Part shown: piece by piece, positions 52,367-62,835 of the stretch
Position numbering within the stretch: the first letter of the stretch is position 1
Layout: the number at the start of each line of letters is the position of its first letter
Origin: Brevipalpus yothersi
Taxonomy: Eukaryota; Arthropoda; Arachnida; Trombidiformes; Tenuipalpidae
Direction of reading: 5' to 3'
Assembly: GCA_003956705.1 (NCBI GenBank)
Contig: QZCP01000290.1
Location: forward strand, 1-64,000
DNA length: 64,000 nucleotides
Translations under genes and position numbers: made by a program
The notes under the pieces: model-generated
The model's database searches: none
What the model was told of the DNA's origin: nothing
Seen by the model: only the letters and a program-made list of their open reading frames with translations

Positions 52367-53270
52367 ATGGAGTCCGTGGATCAGCCTGATGGTACTAGAA
52401 GTCCGTGTTGTGTGAAAATAAGTGACTCTGAGTTAGTGGAACTCTCAAATCAGAGTTTATTGGAAAAATGGAAGCTCCAAAATGCCTACATTGAACATCT
52501 TGAACAGAAGATTGATGAGCTCAATAAGGCTAGATTGAAGGATCAAATCGAAATAATTAAATTCACCAAATCGGAAGAAGAAAACAAACGTAAAATGAGT
52601 GAAACTAGTCGGCGAGAGCATTCTCTATTGATGAAACTGGCTCATAAAGAACGAGAGAATCAAGATTTGCTCGTAAGTTTTTGTGAATAAAGGAATCGAC
52701 ATCGATTATATCTTTAATTTCAATTTACAGAGCAAAATACATGAACTTAAGAAGGCAAGAAGTGATACTCAACTTCTTTCAACCCTACTTGACCCAGCTC
52801 TCAATCTTATGTTTGAAAGATTGAAGAAAGAAGTTTTGACATCCAGAGAAAAAGTTGAACAGATGCAAAATGAACTGGCTGCTTGGACATTCACTCCAGA
52901 CAGGTATGCATCATTCACTTGTTTTGTTTGAAGTTTTTCCTCTAATAGAATCGAATTCAAATCTTTATCTCATCTTGATTTCTTTTACATGAACAGCCAT
53001 ATGGGGAAACAGCTGATGGCCAAGTGTCAAGCATTGTATAAAGAGAATGAAGAGCTGGGAAAAGCTATTGCTTTCGGTAGAATTGGTAAACTTGAGGGAG
53101 AAATCGCAATGCAAAAAAGTTTTGTTGAAGACATGAAAAAGAGTCAAATGGAAACTGACGATTTCTTGTATGAGCTTGATGAAGAAGTTGAAGGTATGCA
53201 AGCAACAATCGTTCATCTACAAAGCCAAGTGCAAGAAAATCGCACAGAACCTGATCATAGTGCCTCTTAG
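52367..53270 (+). CDS. WTAP: WTAP / Fl(2)d, m6A methyltransferase complex regulator
   Basis: Nuclear scaffold that anchors the METTL3-METTL14 m6A writer and takes part in alternative splicing (female-lethal(2)d in flies). Exons 52367-52672, 52731-52903, 52997-53270 (phases 0 and 2) give 250 aa. It is mostly coiled coil: LLEKWKLQNAYIEHLEQKI, then the diagnostic LLDPALNLMFERLKKEV, QNELAAWTFTPD, GKQLMAKCQALYKENEELGK and DEEVEGMQATIVHLQSQ. The long Ser/Thr-rich C-terminal tail of vertebrate WTAP (396 aa) is missing, as in shorter invertebrate forms. The ATG has A at -3 and G at +4 (strong context). Because only 42 bp separate it from PET117, it may be the second cistron of a shared mRNA. Confidence 0.96.
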
Positions 53271-53788
53271 CAAAACTATCCTCTGAACAATCGATAATAA
53301 TAAGCTTTCAGGCTACTTTTCTTACTTTCTTGAGATAAACTGCTAGTTTTTCCTACCTCTTTTTTCCAAATATTGAATTGGGAATGAATGATAATGCTGA
53401 ATTCAAGATGTACTCTACATGATTTGTTTCATGATCCATTTGACGATTTATGACTTTTTAATGATATTGTTCAGCATTGGATTGTTCAACGAAAACATCT
53501 CATAATCACCCTGATTTGAATCATTATCAAGAATACAACTCATTCAAATCCATTCTGTTGATAATGTGATCATTTTTATGATTACTTGATCCAAACCGTA
53601 CTGCTGATTCTAGCAGCCCATGAAATGAATTAAATATGAGTCTAGATTTGAACAAAATGCTGAATGAACAATACTTTTACATCATTCAACTTTCAGCTCT
53701 CTTTCACTTGTTGAAACTCACTTGTCAGTTAGAAGTTTCATTTTGATGTTGTTGTTTCCGTCCACTATCTCAACGCTATCCAACTCAA

Positions 53789-53820
<32 letters not shown>

Positions 53821-56425
53821 CATAAGAAAATGAGCTTAGTTAAGGAAAGGTGATTAGAGGAAAATTTGTTGATACATTCAGTAGCAAAATTAGCGGGATA
53901 GTAAGTTTCCGTGAGCTATTCCATCATTTTTCCGCCTCCATTCATGTATCATTTTCTATTGGCCGAAAGTAGTTGTTGATCCGTTATGGTACATGTACAT
54001 GTTGCTAAGTGAAGTACATTGAGATAGTGGTCAAACTGGATACTTTTTTAACGCTTCCTCTCTTTCTTCTTCATCATCTTCGGCTTCTTCGACTTCTTCT
54101 CTCCTCCTTTATTAAGAAAATCGCTCAGGTCATTTGACTAAGAACAATTGTCTAAATTCGAGGCATTGAAAAGCTCATTACACTACTCGAATGTGGTAAG
54201 AAACGAGTTAATTTCCTCGTCACTCTTTGTGTTGGGCAACTACCATACTCGAACCAGGTAAAAAAATTTCTTTCTTCATCGGAAAGGAAATGAATTAGCC
54301 AGTAATTGCTCTGGCCACAGTAGCTTCGTGAGATGAGTGAAAAAAATATTGACAGCCATCCAGGCACGGCAATCTTTCTGGAATTATCCATACTTTATGG
54401 GAAAACGAAGTGAAACAGTTTTACTTTGAAATACTTTCGAAATTGATAGGCGGAATTTTTCTCGATTTTTCGAATATTTATAGTGCTCTAAGGAAATTCA
54501 TCAAAATAAATTATCAGTCAAGGATTGGCAAATCAAAGTTCATGATGATGTATATTCGAAACCCTGGAGAATTTAATTGCATACCTCAAATGTCAAGCGA
54601 TATCCTTTGTATTCATGACAACAATGTATAACATCAGACCAGTGTAAATCATCAGATCATACGAGAATGGCAGTGTTTATAGTTATTACGAATAATGATG
54701 GAATTTTTTGTGCAAAAAAGAGCAAATATTCAAAAAAAGCTCCATTTGCCGTTGAAGCTTGCCGGAAATTTTTTGTAACCTCAGGGCTTGAAAACTTGTC
54801 GGAACAAGTTGTGGTCAATGCCGATGGCATTTATTCCATGTCGGTGGTAAAGGAGTGAGAATTGTGGATACATTTGTGCCTGTTACAACTGTTGGTCAAA
54901 AGTTTTTTTCTCTCTCTTTCAAAAGTTTATCAGGAAATCCGGGAATTCCCTGATGGTTTCAGAGTGACGAAAATTTGAGTTATTCTATGTTTTGTCCTTG
55001 AGGAATGTTCTTCTTCTCACTCATGTGTAAGTTGATGGATTGATCTTGTCCAGTTGATATTCCAAGTGTGACCCAAAAATTCCCACAGTTTCTCAATTTT
55101 GATTGGAAGTTCATAGCTTGTCAGTCTCTGCCTCCATTTCAAGAATGTGTGTGTGTGTGAGGATAAAATTTTCTCTCTTGTTTGAGGCTGACAAATCAGA
55201 AAAATTAGCTAAGATCTTGTTTTATCAAATTTCTTGTGCGTGATCACATTCCTTCACCATATCGTGTTCTCTCTCCCTCCCTTTCCATCCCCTCTCTCTG
55301 GACATTAAAAATATTTTTGGAGGTCAAATGAAAATATAATAAAATCAGGGCATAAGGAAATTTGTCTTTCTTCTTGGATCATTGGACCTGAAAGGCGTTA
55401 TCAAAGGAGCAGGGCAGGAGCTTCGTCAGTAAAGAATTACTTACTACTACTGAACTTGAAATTAAGCTCCTCGCATTCTTCGCTCCTTGACGTAACCAAT
55501 AACGATTGGAGTTCTCTTCCCCCTCTCTCTATCTCTCTTTCTTTTTCTCTCTCTCTATTACCTATCTCAAATCGTTACAAGTTTGATCCAGTCCATCAGT
55601 TTCAACTAGTCTGCTGTTTCCACAACTTCTGTGTGTTTGACAGTTTCTCAGTTTTCTCAATATTTTGTCATCACTATTATTTGTTGTGTATTTGTTCACT
55701 GATTGAGAGTACTTTCCAAAAGGTAAGATCATGCTTTCAATACTTATCTGTTGAAGAGATTTTCAGCAATTGACAGTGAAACTTAGTCGTAAGTTTTTCA
55801 AAAATTAGCGAACGTTTTTCCACTTCATCTCTCTCTCTCTCTCTCTTTTTTCCGTTTGCAAAAGTATCTCTTGCAATTTGAATTGGAAAGAAAATCTTCC
55901 ATGTGTGTTGACATGAGATGTATCATCGCTACTTGAATGGGGAAGTGGAGGAATCACTTGATTCAATCATGATGAGGGACAAATTGATTATTACGCTGGG
56001 TCGCTGGGAGAGAGAGAGAAAGAGAACGAGAGGAATTGAAAATTGTCCAAGGATCCCGTGCCTCAAGTTAAACATCATCATTCGTGTGTGATTATTTCCG
56101 ATAGCTGATAATAGTGTGCAAATATTTCCTCGATTTACGCCATAACCTTCCCATGAATCTTGTCCAGACGATCTGATCATTCCATTTTCTGTTGGTGTTA
56201 TGAGATTTTGTTATCAAATTTAATTTTTTTTTATTTATGATTATCAATAACTTTTCAGAGGGTGTTGAGAATATTCATTTCTTGTTGTTTATCATTAATC
56301 ATTGATTTGGGTGCAAACTTTCTCTTTCTTTTTTCACTATCATTCAGACTCTCGCATGATAATAAGGCTGTTGTGGACATCACAAGGTTAAAGTGGAACT
56401 CATTTTTAGGAATCAAGTGAGCGCA
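53271..56425. other. Intergenic region between WTAP and the CRAL-TRIO gene
   Basis: About 3.15 kb, AT-rich. A (GA)n run lies at 53789-53815, with short CT tracts at 55510-55560 and 55828-55850. A 63-codon ATG-initiated frame at 54667-54858 has balanced composition but no recognisable motif and no homologue I know, so it is only a weak small-ORF candidate. Otherwise nothing is supported. Confidence 0.45.
53789..53815. repeat. (GA)n array
   Basis: About 27 bp between WTAP and the CRAL-TRIO gene. Confidence 0.93.
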
Positions 56426-57370
56426 ATGGATTGTGAAACGATTAATCATTTAAATAACAATTTGATCAGTGATGTCGATAAGGCAACCCTACACGTGGAG
56501 CCCCAATCAGAATTGGAAGCTTTAGCCCAGAAACGTCGTAATAAAATCAATTCGATTCGAAACCTGTTCATCAATGATTATGAACAAAACAAGGATCTTT
56601 ACGAGGAAGAAGATTATCAGCGAGTGGTTCAAAAAGATTTTTGGGTAACTCGTTACATGGCCAATTTGGATGAGAGTAATGAAGAGATTTTCGAGCGAAT
56701 ACGAGATACCATGAGATGGAGAAAATCGTATGGAGTCAAGGATTTTGATCCTCTCAGTCTTCCGAAAGAATTTTTCCAAATTGCTGCCCTCATTCCATAT
56801 GTGCCCGATCGACAGGGTCGACCAACACTGTATATAAGAGGAAAAATGCACCGAAAAGTTGATAAAATAGAGGAACGAGTCAAACGATATCTGGTTGATG
56901 TTATAAACAGAGTTGATGCCGTTAAAGAAGCCCATGAATCATGGGTTCTCATAATTGATGCTACCGATGCCAGTTTTCTCAACACCGATTTGGACATGAT
57001 AATGTTCTTATTTTCAACACTTCGCAATCGTTATCCACAAGGAGTTCATCAAGCCTTCATATTTGGCTTACCTTGGATTTTGGGTGCTTTTGCCAATATG
57101 GTTCTTGCAGTTTTGCCATCTGATAGTGTGGGTAAAATTAAGTTTGGTGGTAAAAAGGAACTTTTTGAATTGATCGGTGAAGAAAATGTGCCTGATTTTA
57201 TGGGAGGCTCATGCAAAGTTAATTATCATCGTGTGCCACGAAAAGCGCTTCCTTGCTATGAATTGGGCGAAAAAGAATTGGGACTAAATAGAGCTGAAAT
57301 TGATAAACTTTTGAAGCCATTCAGACAATTCATTCAACCTGAACTATGCGTGGAAGTAGACACAGTTTGA
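56426..57370 (+). CDS. CRAL-TRIO (Sec14-like) lipid-binding protein
   Basis: Intronless, 314 aa. An N-terminal helical CRAL-TRIO-N region (about 30-100, with FWVTRYMANLDESNEEIFER and TMRWRKSYGV) leads into a lipid-binding CRAL-TRIO domain (about 105-275): IPYVPDRQGRPTLYIRGKMH, VLIIDATDASFLNTDLDM, STLRNRYPQGVHQAFIFGLP, WILGAFANMV, IKFGGKKELFELIGEENVP and DFMGGSC. These proteins carry hydrophobic ligands or phosphoinositides between membranes. The pattern, especially the IF/LPW and FMGG parts, is closest in my reading to the N-terminal domain of MOSPD2, but the MSP domain and C-terminal anchor of MOSPD2 are absent. A GTG-initiated extension upstream exists; the first ATG is at 56426. Confidence 0.92.
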   Translation: MDCETINHLNNNLISDVDKATLHVEPQSELEALAQKRRNKINSIRNLFINDYEQNKDLYEEEDYQRVVQKDFWVTRYMANLDESNEEIFERIRDTMRWRKSYGVKDFDPLSLPKEFFQIAALIPYVPDRQGRPTLYIRGKMHRKVDKIEERVKRYLVDVINRVDAVKEAHESWVLIIDATDASFLNTDLDMIMFLFSTLRNRYPQGVHQAFIFGLPWILGAFANMVLAVLPSDSVGKIKFGGKKELFELIGEENVPDFMGGSCKVNYHRVPRKALPCYELGEKELGLNRAEIDKLLKPFRQFIQPELCVEVDTV

Positions 57371-58545
57371 ATCGATTTATCTGATTTTCCTTTGAATCAC
57401 AATGATTCGCAATTGCTCATTTCATTCCTAGATCATCAGTGTGTAGGATAGCAAAATCTACAAAAACATTATTGTAACAATGTACCTTTTGTAAAACTTT
57501 TTTCTCTCTCAAATTTTTGTTTTTCTCCATCCTACCACTACCAGCTATTCACTATTGCTTGCATAGAAGCCATGGAACTCTTTTAATCTGTGATCATTTT
57601 AGCATTTTATTATTTCAATCATTAGAACCTCAAATTGTCTCAGACAACAAACCAATTTTCGAAGCGTGTCAATTTTCTTTAACTCCAATTTAATTGAAAG
57701 CAATTCTCAATAGGCTTTCTATTCATTTCCGATAATTGCTTGAGATTAGTAGGCTAGATTAGCATTTTTCTTCTTATTCTAACCTCTTTATCGACAGATC
57801 TGAGTAATAGGGATGAGCTATTAAGTCAATTTTCCCCTCTCATATTGTGAAATTTATGCCTCCGTGCCTACAAGTGTGTGAGTACTTGTATTCGAGTAAT
57901 CATGAAATCTTATAGTATTTTGCATAAAATTAATCACCTCTCAAAATATTTTACCAAAGAGTCATGATAACTTGAAACGAAATACTTTAGTGACGGTGTT
58001 TTTTTCGCTGAGAGGAAAAAAATTCTATTAGTTTGAATAGCTACACAGTAACAGTATCAGTTGATTGTCAGACAGACGTCAATTGTATCCATGAATTCTG
58101 AAAGATTCATGAGAATTATTTCCTCGAGCTGTCCATGAGTAATTGAGAGAGAAATATCAACACATTTCGTAAGGAACTTGCTGAAATTTTCATGCTTGGA
58201 GAAAAAAAATAATTCACTCTGAACTTTCAACGATTTATAGGAACTTCGTTTTTGCTCAGTACTTGATATTTGTTTTATTTAATTCATTTTGCGCAGTTTT
58301 CAATTCAAATAGGAAAAAGTATTGAACTCGAGAGGAAATTTGGAGCTGTAAGGAAAAATTTTCAAAAAATAGTGTTTTTCCATGAATCACACTATTTTTA
58401 TGAATATAATATTAAGTTTTTCAGATGACTCGGTATTGATGGAAAATCAAATCGCAGAATTTTAGGAGAAATCTTGCATCGAACTACCACTTTTATGCCT
58501 CCACTGGCAAATTTTTGTGATGTCCAATAGTTTACTGCAAACACA
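57371..58545. other. Intergenic region, CRAL-TRIO and metallothionein 3' ends
   Basis: About 1.17 kb of AT-rich sequence between convergent genes. A minus-strand AATAAA at 58274-58279 could end the metallothionein transcript, about 270 bp after its stop. No exon seen. Confidence 0.45.
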
Positions 58546-59095
58546 TCAGTGACACTTTGCTTCCGGGCAACATTGGCAGCATTTGCAATTAGGTGAAGAT
58601 TTGCAATCAGCCCCACCGCAGCATTTGCAACAATCACAGCTAAACAAAAAGAAATTAAATTGAGACAAAAGGAATCAGAGAGAGAGAGAGAGAAAGACCC
58701 ATCAAAAGGGTGTGCCAATGAGAGAAGTATCAAGATAGTATATGGATATAACACCCATCAGCTAATTATGTTCACCAAGTCACATGACTGATGACTCAAG
58801 AAAAATGGATTCTTTCCGTTGGCACTAATTATGGGAGGGGATGAGGGCTGGATGATGTTAGATTGATTAAATTGTAAGTATATATATAAAATCGAATTAA
58901 TTCTCACCTCCCGCCTTGTTTGCCTGCCTTACAGCAGTTGCAAGGATCACATTTACAGTTTGGACTACACTTTTGACCAGGACAAGCGGAACAGCATTTA
59001 CAATCACCAGGAGGACAATTGCAGCCAGATCCACAGGCTTGCTTCTCGGCATCCGATTGTGTTGGCTGGTTGGCAGAACAGCATCCAGAAGACAT
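58546..59095 (-). CDS. Metallothionein, two-exon, 27 cysteines
   Basis: Small metal-binding protein that buffers Zn/Cu and sequesters Cd in the cytosol. Exons 59095-58908 and 58639-58546 (phase 2) give 93 aa with 27 Cys, no aromatic residues except none seen, and many Cys-Cys, Cys-X-Cys and Cys-Lys pairs (GCNCPPGDCKCC, CSPNCKCDPCNCC, then CDCCKCC and CKCCQCC). The exon boundary falls between two Cys-rich blocks of 15 and 12 Cys, separated by KAGKQGGS, so the exons may correspond to two metal clusters. The first 20 residues (to SDAEKQ) are Cys-poor. The 3' block was found by following the phase-2 donor at 58907 to the acceptor at 58640. A metal-response-type promoter lies upstream. I cannot assign it to a named family. 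Confidence 0.9.
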
Positions 59096-59240
59096 GATGA
59101 ATAGAGAGGTTCGAGAGAACTTGACGAAGAACTTGTACAGTTGAAGAGAAACTTTCCGATTGAAGAAGCAAAACACTGATAAAAAATCGAACTGTGGCCT
59201 AAACAATGATCCTACAGCTCTTAAATGAAAATTTTGATGC

Positions 59241-59292
59241 GTTTTTATGCAAAAACTTGTGCCGTGCGCAAAACAGTATATAAGTTGCACTC
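59241..59292 (-). promoter_or_regulatory. Metallothionein promoter: MRE-like motifs with TATA-like box
   Basis: On the minus strand, TGCGCACGGCAC (59270-59259) matches the MTF-1 metal-response element TGCRCNCGGCCC at 11 of 12 positions. A TATA-like CATAAAA (59249-59243) follows 9 bp downstream. A second MRE core, TGCACTC, is on the opposite strand at 59286-59292, with a further TATATA near 59277-59284. The layout puts transcription start at roughly 59215, about 120 nt before the ATG. Confidence 0.6.
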
Positions 59293-60040
59293 AGATCATT
59301 AATTGGCCAATCAAAACTGATCAATTAAGTTTCCTCCCTTGTGTATAAACAATTTTGATTCTCGATAAATGGTTGCTGTTAAACACTGCAATATTTGTGT
59401 GACTGATTTCAAAGTTTTGAGTTTAAATAAATACTGAATTTTCTGGGAAGATAAGTAAAAACAAGCTGTATCAAGTTAAACTTTCGGGCTATGGAGTACA
59501 TTCAACTGTGGGATTGCTTTCCTGGAATGTAGGCTGCAAACTTGAGTGTTGGAGGTATCGTTCCCAAAAAATCCAGAATAGATGTTATATGGCAATTAAT
59601 TTTCTTTATTTTCTTGAACGGATGAAAAGGCTAGTTAATGCTTATAATTAGCTCACTTCAATGTCTTAAAATTTGTAAATCAAAGTCGAATTAATAAATT
59701 TGCATCTGAATTGGGCTTGAAATTTTCTTGATGGATGGGAGGATTTTTTTGTCATTGATTAGTGTGAAAAAAGTCTGCAAATGATTCATCACATGAGTTG
59801 TGGCGCGGAGAAAAATTTGTTGCATAATTCAGAGGAAGCTTTTGATTCGTTCGAAAAGAAAGAAAAGGAGACGGAAGAACAGAATGTATATATCAAGCAC
59901 CAGCAATCAACATTGATCTAATGATGAAATCAGGAAGCATCTCATTGATCGGAATTAGCTCAACGTTTGAGAAGTCGTTTACGAGGGAGTGAAGGGGAAA
60001 AGTTCATAATACTTTGAGCAAAAGGTTGGCAATAAGCTTC
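59293..60040. other. Intergenic region between metallothionein promoter and HAGH 3' end
   Basis: About 750 bp of AT-rich sequence; no exon seen. A minus-strand AATAAA-type hexamer near 59604 could serve HAGH. Confidence 0.4.
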
Positions 60041-61755
60041 TCAGCGAGCGACAAAGTTGTTTTTCTCGGTACGAAGCCTTCCCATTACTTCCACTGGATC
60101 AGTTGATTTGGCAAATTTTTGGACACCTTCCTCAGCAACTCTCATGAATGGGTTTATCATCTTTTCCTCACCAATGGTAGTTGGAATGGTTGGAGAGTTT
60201 TCTGAACGCATTTTCTATGAGAGAAAAAACTTGTAAGAAATGCTAGACAAGTTGTCCAATTGATAAAGCCATTGTTACCTCAGCCCACTCCAGTTTTTTC
60301 AAGACATGTTCATTGTTAGGCTCCACATGACGGGCAAACTTGAGATTTCCGATTGTGTACTCATGACCACAGTACACTCTCTATGGTGTAAGGATGAATC
60401 AGAATCAATGCTTTCAATTATAATTTATTCTCACCGTTGAATCAGGTAGAGAGCCAAGAGTGTTGATCAGGGCATCATACATCTAGCAGAAAAGAAGTTA
60501 AACTACCATTAAAATTCTCCATCGATTAAAAAGTGGGAAAGATCAGTGATCGTATATTTGATGAGCCTCACCTGGTCTGCGGTACCTTCGAAGAACTTTC
60601 CACAACCAGCAGCGAAAAGGGTATCACCTGACAGGCGAATCAGAAAGAGAAATATTAATAGATTCGAATTGGATTTTATCCAGAATTATTAAGCCAAAAG
60701 TACGCTGATCAACAACTTTTCTAGCTTATCGACTTCCACTACCGATGGTGGAGATACAAAGTTAGATTTTTCTCCCAATCTAGTAATAGTATAGACTAGC
60801 GTTCACCAATAAAAAGTCAATTGAGCGTAGCGAGTTCTCTTTCTCTGCCTCTTTCTTTTTCTCTTTCTTTCTCTTTCTCTTCCATTTTCTTCCAACGCCA
60901 GAGGCCTAAAAAGGATTAGTGTATGGAAATGAGAGGCCAGTACGTAGCGAACGGGGAGCGAAGCGAGCTGTGAGCGTCTCAGCCTAAAACACATCTCCAA
61001 ATTTACTCTGATCTAACTTTGGCCCGTCGTATGACGGGCCGAACCAACTTGTTTTTTACTAGTAGCCATCAGCTACATCAGAAGCACTGAACCATACCAT
61101 CATCATTCTCACACATGATGAAAATCCCGGTTCAGTAAGCGTGCTGTAATGATGGTTCCGTGAAACATTGGCACACTGATCCACTAGCAACTTACCCGTG
61201 AACACTGCACCTTCTCCTTGAGGTGATGTAACATAATAGCAAATGTGTCCACTGGTATGGCAAGGTGTAAAAAGACATTTGACCAATAAAGAGCCAATCT
61301 TGAATTCATCTCCATGAGATACTTTTTTATTGCATGCACCAATTCGATCATCATACCCACAGACAGTGAGATTATCAACCTTGGAAACAAGTTGCTTATT
61401 ACCACCGGCATGATCCCAGTGATGATGAGTGGTTAAAACTCTAGTCAAATTAAGATCTCTATAAAATAGATGAGCATTCAGGTGAGAGAATTGAAAAAAA
61501 ATATGATCAAATATTTAGATCTTACTTTGCCTTGCATGCTGCAATAACATTGTCAGGCTCAACTGGATCTACAACCGCAGTCTCTTTGGTTGTCTCATTG
61601 ACAATAAGATACATGTAATTATCACTTAGAGCAGGTAAAATGTGGACATTCATAATGCCGGTGGACATTGAGGCAACAGTGGAATGAGGCTTTGGTCTAC
61701 CAAATAATGCAATTCGAGTTCTCCAAGCAAAACCGTGAAGAGCTGAAAAAACCAT
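60041..61755 (-). CDS. HAGH: Hydroxyacylglutathione hydrolase (glyoxalase II)
   Basis: Metallo-beta-lactamase-fold enzyme that hydrolyses S-D-lactoylglutathione to D-lactate and glutathione, the second step of methylglyoxal detoxification. Six exons: 61755-61526, 61458-61196, 60627-60572, 60482-60435, 60380-60279, 60214-60041, all in phase, 290 aa. The metal motif THHHWDHAGG, the CHTSGHICYY ligand region, GDTLFAAGCGKFFEGTADQ, RVYCGHEYTIGNLKFARHVE and the C-terminal NPFMRVAEEGVQKF are all intact. Residues 1-29 (HGFAWRTRIALFGRPKPHS) are basic without acidic residues, like a mitochondrial presequence. Internal Mets at 30 and 35 (before NVHILPALSDNYMYL) would give the cytosolic form known in other animals. 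Intron 2 (60628-61195) carries a GC-rich inverted-repeat insertion. Confidence 0.96.
60780..61065. mobile_element. Candidate small insertion in HAGH intron 2
   Basis: Intron 2 is 568 bp, while the other HAGH introns are about 60-90 bp. Its right half is much richer in GC and CG (GCGAACGGGGAGCGAAGCGA) than any neighbour and ends near a perfect 8-bp inverted repeat GGCCCGTC-GTAT-GACGGGCC (61020-61039). A CTAGTAATAG at the left and ACTAGTAG at the right may be duplicated target or terminal sequence. No coding capacity. This is inference from composition and symmetry only. Confidence 0.35.
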
Positions 61756-62835
61756 GAGTAAAGATGGGAAAAAGAGAGAGAAAGTAACCAATTATTAATG
61801 AGAGAGAGTAACAGAAAACACATCAATTGATCCTATGATTCACATTGATTAAAGAGTCACTGGACACACAAGACACACATAAACAGAGAGACAATCACAG
61901 GACCAATATCAATTGACAAAATCAAAAACTAACATCATTCATTTACTTTTGATCATCACTAATCTTCTTGTGAACATTCTTAACACACATTCACTTGGAC
62001 AAGCCAACAAAAAAACGTAAACAAGTCTGCAAAAGTAAATGCAACTAGTCTGTCAACACACACAGTTGAAAGAGTGGAAGAGAGCTACTAGAGTGGATAA
62101 GGATTATGATGATAGTGATGATGATTAAGAGATTGGGGTTGAAAAGTTGCCAACAGCCGGTAAGATTAAAAGATGATCTTTGTGACTGATTAAGTGATCG
62201 TGTCTGTGATATTCATCAACTGAAGTGATTCGTTTCGATTTGATTTAACACTATTTCTGATTTGACTTTTTTACTCTTTTTTCAATTAGATCTTCGTTAC
62301 ATTGTGTTTTCGATTCCAATCGAGAATTCTCTCCCAGCAAGCGAGAGTTTTTTGGAAACAACCCCAAATAATTTTGCATGGCCAGATGATGGACAATTTT
62401 TGTGGACCAAAGATTGATTGTGGGTTAGATCAAACGAGAATCGTTTGATCAACTCATGTCAAGTTGGCGCCAAATTTTATGTCCAATACATTTGAAAAGT
62501 TGTGGTGGAAAGTTTTCATGATAAACTTTTGAATCTTTTTTCCTTCGGTTGATTGAATACAGTATGATCCTTGAAATTTTCAGGATGAATGGTTTTGACA
62601 TCTTTTTTCATACTATTCAAACCACTTGCTCATGAAAGTAAATTTTTTCCAGGAACTCTCTTCACCAATGATTCAGCTCCGAGAAATCTGATCAGTCTTC
62701 TCTTCATTCATACAGCATGCGTTGGAAACTAATTTTTTATAGCTCATATTCCAAAACTTGCATAACAATATTTCACTGATGATTATGGAAAAGTAAAGTC
62801 TCCCATTAAAAAATACCTTAAATCCTCTCTAGATA
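61756..62835. other. Head-to-head region between HAGH and the serine protease
   Basis: About 1.08 kb between divergent start codons, AT-rich, with both promoters. A TTGGCGCCAA palindrome lies at about 62463-62472. No exon recognised. Confidence 0.45.

Noticed and set aside
54667..54858. 63-codon ATG-initiated frame
   Set aside because: Composition is plausible but there is no motif, no neighbour evidence and no known homologue; left as a weak small-ORF candidate.
58904..59290. Upstream extension of the metallothionein frame (35-aa-plus N-terminal addition)
   Set aside because: It would include the promoter motifs and 5' UTR; the ATG at 59095 immediately before SSGCCSAN fits a metallothionein.
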